Assembly (NCBI GenBank): GCA_002026015.1
Contig: MWOY01000126.1
Location: 22,469 to 86,468, forward strand
DNA length: 64,000 nucleotides
From: Prochlorococcus sp. HOT208_60m_808G21
Lineage (GTDB): Bacteria > Cyanobacteriota > Cyanobacteriia > PCC-6307 > Cyanobiaceae
Direction: 5' to 3'
A program made the translations under genes and the position numbers. The first letter of the stretch is position 1; each line of letters opens with the position of its first letter. A model generated the notes under the pieces. It was given only the letters and a program-made list of their open reading frames with translations. It did no database searches and was not told the DNA's origin. This document shows, in pieces, positions 59,569 through 64,000 of this stretch.

Positions 59569-60767
59569 ATTTCCCCTATACAATTCTTTAAAACTTTATT
59601 TAAATTTTCTGCTACATAAACTTGCTCTTCATAAGAAATTTCAGGAAACATTGGAAGACTAAGAACTTCTGTACAAATTCTCTCTGTATTAATGAGTTTT
59701 GTTCTAGAAAAATTTTTATTTTTGTAAGCTATTTGTGCGTGTATTGGAATTGGATAATAAATAATTGAATTAATACCTTTTTCAAAAAGTTGTTGTTTTA
59801 CCAAATTCCTTAAGGAATAGTATTTTTTGCAATCAGTATCAAATAAATTTAAAAAATCTTCATTTAAAAAATATTTATCGTTTCTTAATTTGATTACAAA
59901 TTGATTCCAAGAATGGGAAATTGAATCAGAGCTAATTTTTGGAAAACTAATAAATGGATTTTTTTCTAATAAATCAAGGTAATTATTTGCAATTTTTTGG
60001 CGATTATTAATCCATTTATAAATATATTTAATTTTAATGTTTAATATGGCAGCTTGAATGGTATCAAGTCTGCTGTTATATCCAATTTGGGTATGATGAT
60101 ATCTTATTGGGCTGCCATGAACAGCCAGTTCTCTAATTTTTTTTGCAATCTTTTGATCTGAAGTTGTTACTGCTCCACCATCTCCAGCAGCTCCTAAATT
60201 TTTAGTAGGAAAAAAGCTAAAACAGCCTATATCACCGATACTACCAACTTTGGAAGTTTCCCACATTGTGCATGTTGCCTGAGCACAATCTTCGATTACT
60301 TTTAAGTCATATTTCTTGGCCAAAGATTTTATTAAGGTCATATTCACTGCATTACCAAATAGATGAACTGGCATAATTGCCTTGGTATTAGAATTTATTT
60401 CTTGTTCTATTAGTTCAGTATTAATGAGATAAGTTTCTGGATCTATATCTACCAAAACAGGATTAGCACCAACTGCACTAATAGCCTCTGCAGTTGCAAA
60501 AAAGCTAAAAGATGAGGTAATAACTTCATCACCCACACCAATATCTAATGCTCGCAAAGCTAATACTAAAGCATCAGTTCCACTATTACATCCAATAGTA
60601 TTTTCAACACCAATCAGATTTGAAAAACTCTCCTCAAATTTGGCAATTTCTTGTCCTCCAATATACTGGCCCCCTTTTAAAACTTTAGAAACCTCACTCT
60701 CAATTTCAGAACCAATTTCTTGGAACTGCCTATCTAAAGTAAATGGAGGTATCTGCATATTAAACAT
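59553..60767 (-). CDS. DegT/DnrJ/EryC1/StrS sugar aminotransferase
   Basis: PLP-dependent enzyme adding an amino group to a nucleotide-sugar, used for surface polysaccharides. 404 residues with the family blocks FEESFSNLIGVENTIGCNSGTDALVLALRAL, DLKVIEDCAQATC and the PLP Lys189 in GCFSFFPTKNLGAAGDGG. Substrate unknown. It is an isolated member with no other glycan genes around. Confidence 0.9.
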   Translation of the reverse strand: MFNMQIPPFTLDRQFQEIGSEIESEVSKVLKGGQYIGGQEIAKFEESFSNLIGVENTIGCNSGTDALVLALRALDIGVGDEVITSSFSFFATAEAISAVGANPVLVDIDPETYLINTELIEQEINSNTKAIMPVHLFGNAVNMTLIKSLAKKYDLKVIEDCAQATCTMWETSKVGSIGDIGCFSFFPTKNLGAAGDGGAVTTSDQKIAKKIRELAVHGSPIRYHHTQIGYNSRLDTIQAAILNIKIKYIYKWINNRQKIANNYLDLLEKNPFISFPKISSDSISHSWNQFVIKLRNDKYFLNEDFLNLFDTDCKKYYSLRNLVKQQLFEKGINSIIYYPIPIHAQIAYKNKNFSRTKLINTERICTEVLSLPMFPEISYEEQVYVAENLNKVLKNCIGEIQISV

Positions 60768-60810
60768 ATTAACCCTAAACCATATTTCTATGGGTAAAAA
60801 AATTTTTAAT

Positions 60811-61410
60811 TCATTTAAACCAACTTGGTTCTTTACCAGGAGTCCATTTTATATTGCAACCTAAAGAAGGCATCTGATTTGAAGGATAAGAATTACCTTG
60901 ATTCAAATACTTTACGGCAGAACACAAATCTTTTCCAGATAGAGGGATATTATTACCTGGTCTACTATCGTCTAATTGGCCATGATAATATAATAAAAAA
61001 TCACCATCTCCTTCATTTGAAAAAAGATAGAAATCTGGGGTGCAAGCCGCTTTTAATTTCTTAGCAAAATTTTGATTTTCATCATATAGATAAGGAAAAC
61101 TCCATCCCTGTGTTTGTGCTTGTAATCTCAAATTTTTAGGAGAATCTGAAGGATGAGTGACAATATCATTACTAGAAATTGCAACTGTTTGAACTGTATT
61201 TTCAATTTCTTTACTTAAGGTGAAAATTTGATTCTCAATATATTTAACAAATGGGCAATGAGCACAAATAAACATTAAAAGTAAATGCCGATTATCTAAA
61301 TTATGAGAATTAAAATATTCATTTTTTGAAGAATTAGCATTTATCATTTCGAAATTCGGTAATTTAAAACCTAATTCCAAAACCATAGAATTTGTTCTTA
61401 CCATGTTCAA
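60811..61410 (-). CDS. Thioredoxin-fold redoxin family protein
   Basis: 199 residues of the AhpC/TSA-Redoxin-like fold. Active-site motif C-A-H-C (Cys49, Cys52) in LLMFICAHCPFVKYIENQ is followed by IAISSNDIVTHPSDSPKNLR and a SWSFPYLYDENQNFAKKLKA with the conserved cis-Pro-type TPDFYLF. Resembles cyanobacterial thiol-disulfide proteins with CxxC in place of the single peroxidatic Cys. Role not assigned beyond oxidoreductase. Confidence 0.87.
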   Translation of the reverse strand: MNMVRTNSMVLELGFKLPNFEMINANSSKNEYFNSHNLDNRHLLLMFICAHCPFVKYIENQIFTLSKEIENTVQTVAISSNDIVTHPSDSPKNLRLQAQTQGWSFPYLYDENQNFAKKLKAACTPDFYLFSNEGDGDFLLYYHGQLDDSRPGNNIPLSGKDLCSAVKYLNQGNSYPSNQMPSLGCNIKWTPGKEPSWFK

Positions 61411-61509
61411 GTTAAAAATTCTTTGATATTTGAAAATTATTGTATATTTTGCAGTAATCCGTAAAGATAGGTACTTTTATATAGGAGAATAATAGAAATA
61501 ATAAACAAA

Positions 61510-62292
61510 ATGCTTCTAAATCTAACTGGCAAAAAAATTCTTGTTACGGGAATTGCCAACAATCGTTCAATAGCATGGGGTATCGCTCAACAACTTTCAA
61601 AAGCTGGCGCAGAACTTGGAATCACATATTTGCCTGATGATAAGGGAAGATTCGAGTCTAAAGTTAGAGAACTAACTGAACCGTTAAATCCTTCGTTATT
61701 TTTACCTCTTGATGTTCAAAATCCAGCTCAAATTGAAGAAATCTTTAAAAATATAAAAGACAATTGGGGGCAAATTGACGGATTAGTCCATTGCCTAGCA
61801 TTTGCAGGACGCGATGAATTGATTGGAGATTATAGTGCTACCACTTCAGAGGGTTTTGATAGAGCTCTTAATATAAGTGCGTATTCGTTAGCACCTTTAT
61901 GTAAAGCAGCAAAACCACTTTTTAGTGATGGTGCTGGAGTTGTCTCATTAACTTATTTAGGTTCAGAAAGGGCGATTCCTAACTATAACGTGATGGGAGT
62001 TGCTAAAGCAGCTTTAGAAGCTTCAGTAAGATATCTTTCTGCGGAACTTGGTCCCGAAAAACAAGTCAGAGTTAACGCAATAAGTGCTGGCCCTATAAGA
62101 ACACTTGCGAGTTCTGCTATAGGTGGCATTTTAGATATGATTCACAATGTTGAAGAAAAGGCTCCTTTACGCAGAACAGTCACTCAAACAGAAGTGGGCA
62201 ATACTGCTGCTTTTTTATTAAGTGATCTCTCTAGCGGCATTTCAGGCCAAACAATTTATGTTGATGCGGGTTACTGCATTAATGGAATGTAA
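61510..62292 (+). CDS. fabI: Enoyl-[acyl-carrier-protein] reductase (NADH)
   Basis: Last step in the fatty-acid elongation cycle. 260 residues, short-chain dehydrogenase fold with ILVTGIANNRSIAWGIAQQL, the SDR motif GLVHCLAFAGRDEL and the Tyr-x6-Lys catalytic pair in IPNYNVMGVAKAALEAS. The cofactor loop GIANNRSIA is that of FabI. ATG 61510. Confidence 0.96.
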   Translation: MLLNLTGKKILVTGIANNRSIAWGIAQQLSKAGAELGITYLPDDKGRFESKVRELTEPLNPSLFLPLDVQNPAQIEEIFKNIKDNWGQIDGLVHCLAFAGRDELIGDYSATTSEGFDRALNISAYSLAPLCKAAKPLFSDGAGVVSLTYLGSERAIPNYNVMGVAKAALEASVRYLSAELGPEKQVRVNAISAGPIRTLASSAIGGILDMIHNVEEKAPLRRTVTQTEVGNTAAFLLSDLSSGISGQTIYVDAGYCINGM

Positions 62293-62312
62293 ACTAAGTT
62301 TTTTGCATAAAA

Positions 62313-62918
62313 ATGTCACCTCTAAGGCAATCTGAAATAAAAAGAAAAACTAATGAAACAGATATTTCTGTATTTATAAACTTAGATGGAAATGGAATTT
62401 CTGAGATTGATACCGGGATACCATTCTTAGATCATATGCTTCATCAAATATCCAGTCATGGTCTGTTCGACTTAAAAATAAAAGCAATTGGAGATACCCA
62501 TATTGATGATCATCATACAAATGAAGATGTAGGAATCGCATTAGGCAAAGCATTTTCAAAAGCCTTGGGAGAAAGAAAAGGAATAAGCAGATTTGGACAT
62601 TTCTTTGCCCCATTAGATGAAGCATTAGTTCAAGTCACTTTAGACTGCTCTGGTAGACCGCATCTATCTTATGATCTTCAATTAAAAGCCCCTAGAATAG
62701 GAAATTATGATACTGAACTAGTAAGAGAGTTTTTTATTGCCTTTGTTAATAACAGCGGTATTACTCTGCATATTAATCAAATACGAGGAAGTAATTCACA
62801 TCACATAGTTGAGGCGTGCTTTAAAGCTTTTTCAAGAGCAATGAGAATGGCTACCGAGATAGATCCAAGAAGATCTGATTCAATTCCAAGCAGTAAAGGA
62901 ATGTTAGAAAAACTATAA
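62313..62918 (+). CDS. hisB: Imidazoleglycerol-phosphate dehydratase
   Basis: Histidine synthesis enzyme, Mn-dependent. 201 residues with both metal-binding blocks: [15 protein letters not shown] and [17 protein letters not shown], then [20 protein letters not shown] and [20 protein letters not shown]. Monofunctional length. 20 bases downstream of fabI, same strand; possibly one transcript. Confidence 0.97.
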   Translation: MSPLRQSEIKRKTNETDISVFINLDGNGISEIDTGIPFLDHMLHQISSHGLFDLKIKAIGDTHIDDHHTNEDVGIALGKAFSKALGERKGISRFGHFFAPLDEALVQVTLDCSGRPHLSYDLQLKAPRIGNYDTELVREFFIAFVNNSGITLHINQIRGSNSHHIVEACFKAFSRAMRMATEIDPRRSDSIPSSKGMLEKL

Positions 62919-62990
62919 ATTAGGAATTTTTTCGAATCAGCCACAATTCAGTTGAATTTTGGCGAAGATAGATAAAGTTATTATTTTGTT

Positions 62991-64000
62991 GTGACTAATT
63001 TACAAGATAAAAAAATTGATAAATTTAATATATTTAAAAAAGAAGATTGGTCAAGTGCTTATCAAAATGTAGAAAAGGAGCTAACTAAAGAGCCTCTAAA
63101 AATTAGCAAAGGTAATAATATTAAAAATCTAAATGGAACATTATTAAGAAATGGGCCAGGAATCTTAGAGAGAGGTGGACAATGGGTTCATCATCCATTT
63201 GATGGTGATGGGATGATAACATCTATAAAATTCGAAAATGGTCAGCCATTCTTAACAAATAGATTTGTTAAAACTAAAGGCTATTTGGAAGAAGAAAAAA
63301 TAGATAAATTTATTTATAGAGGTGTTTTTGGAACACAAAAAAATGGAGGGATTTTAAATAATGCATTAGATCTAAAATTCAAGAATATAGCTAATACACA
63401 TGTCATTAAATTAGGAGATGAAATCCTCGCATTATGGGAAGCAGCAGGTCCACATGCAATGGATCCTGATAGTCTTGAAACTATTGGCTTAACATCATTA
63501 AAAGGAGTACTCAAGCCTAACGAAGCTTTCAGTGCTCATCCCAAAACAGACCTAAACTCAAATGCATCTTCAGAACTTTTAGTCACTTTTGGAGTACAAA
63601 CCGGGCCAAAAAGTACCATTAGATTAATGGAATTTAATAATACTGGCACAAATTCTGGAGAGCTCATTTTTGACAGAAAAGATACCTTTAATGGCTTTGC
63701 ATTCCTTCATGATTTCGCTATTACTACTAATTGGGCAATATTTTTACAGAATGCTATTGATTTCAATCCTCTTCCATTTGTAATGGGTCAAAGAGGAGCA
63801 GCACAATGTCTAAAGTCAAACCCAAATAAAAAAGCAAAGTTTTTTATCATACCCAGAGAAAGTGGATTATTTAGAGGACAGCCTCCTTTAACAATAGATG
63901 CTCCAGAAGGATTCGTTTTTCATCATGTAAACGCATTTGAAAAAGATTCCAAAATCGTATTAGATAGTATTTTTTATGATGATTTCCCATCAGTTGGTCC
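62991..64000 (+). CDS. Carotenoid oxygenase (partial, N-terminal 336 residues)
   Basis: Iron-dependent dioxygenase cutting carotenoids or apocarotenoids (RPE65/CCD family). GTG 62991 is the likely start; the frame is open through the right edge at 64000, so the C-terminal part is missing. Markers are LNGTLLRNGPGILERGGQWV, HHPFDGDGMITSIKF, and three of the four iron His: AHPKTD, FLHDFAITT and FVFHHVNAF. Substrate (for example retinal-forming or lycopene-cleaving) is unknown. Confidence 0.9.
   Translation, partial: MTNLQDKKIDKFNIFKKEDWSSAYQNVEKELTKEPLKISKGNNIKNLNGTLLRNGPGILERGGQWVHHPFDGDGMITSIKFENGQPFLTNRFVKTKGYLEEEKIDKFIYRGVFGTQKNGGILNNALDLKFKNIANTHVIKLGDEILALWEAAGPHAMDPDSLETIGLTSLKGVLKPNEAFSAHPKTDLNSNASSELLVTFGVQTGPKSTIRLMEFNNTGTNSGELIFDRKDTFNGFAFLHDFAITTNWAIFLQNAIDFNPLPFVMGQRGAAQCLKSNPNKKAKFFIIPRESGLFRGQPPLTIDAPEGFVFHHVNAFEKDSKIVLDSIFYDDFPSVG

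Overview
The window reads as a piece of a high-light-adapted Prochlorococcus chromosome. This rests on three things: strongly A+T-rich coding DNA outside the rRNA genes; dense photosynthesis genes (psaE, petBD, psbB, psbT, psbM, psbEFLJ, chlD, ycf48, rubA, ndhCKJ); and lineage-typical oddities, namely a lone degenerate phycoerythrin beta chain with a CpeS-type lyase, a very short plastoquinol terminal oxidase, and many proteins of 30-100 residues. The strain cannot be named from the sequence alone. Most of the window is ordinary core genome.

Layout. 1-10 kb is a small-protein-rich stretch: a cut-off membrane protein, peroxiredoxin (bcp), tatA, a Nif11-like leader-type protein, a carotenoid-isomerase-like oxidoreductase broken near its 3' end by a 7-A tract, PTOX convergent with an NdhF-N-terminus-like membrane protein, a poly-Gln mini-protein and a TTG-started HLIP-like protein. 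10-14.5 kb has a GNAT enzyme, an aldehyde dehydrogenase, a LysM protein, and psaE followed by mutM. 14.5-19.7 kb is the rRNA operon on the minus strand (16S, tRNA-Ile, tRNA-Ala, 23S, 5S). 20-27.5 kb carries a GH100 invertase, petBD, ctpA, an HD hydrolase and minCDE. 27.5-36.3 kb carries tRNA-Thr, tsaC-like, prmC, psbM, a ferredoxin, psbB-psbT, nrdR, rpsA, metK, an FGGY kinase and tRNA-Phe.

The most accessory-looking segment is 36.3-38.2 kb. The 3' end of tRNA-Phe is repeated about 1.44 kb downstream, and between the copies lie a membrane protein whose C-terminus resembles superinfection-immunity proteins and a small secreted protein. No integrase is visible. Just beyond is a surface-adhesin-E-like gene broken by an 8-T tract (coding strand A8).

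38-47.5 kb has a TVP38 protein, cpeS and cpeB (tail-to-tail), pcrA/uvrD, a CCA-enzyme-family gene, a flavoprotein-SelD fusion and mtnP. 47.5-64 kb has psbEFLJ, ycf48 and rubA facing ndhCKJ, yvcK, an Mla/TGD-like ABC ATPase plus MCE protein, chlD, folK, a Nudix hydrolase overlapping a photolyase, a DegT aminotransferase, a thioredoxin-fold protein, fabI, hisB and the start of a carotenoid oxygenase.

How they fit: several neighbourhoods are assembly lines for the photosynthetic membrane. Ycf48, RubA and PsbE/F/L/J build the PSII core, CtpA-type proteases process D1, ChlD feeds chlorophyll, and PTOX and the HLIP-like protein are plausible safety valves for excess electrons or light.
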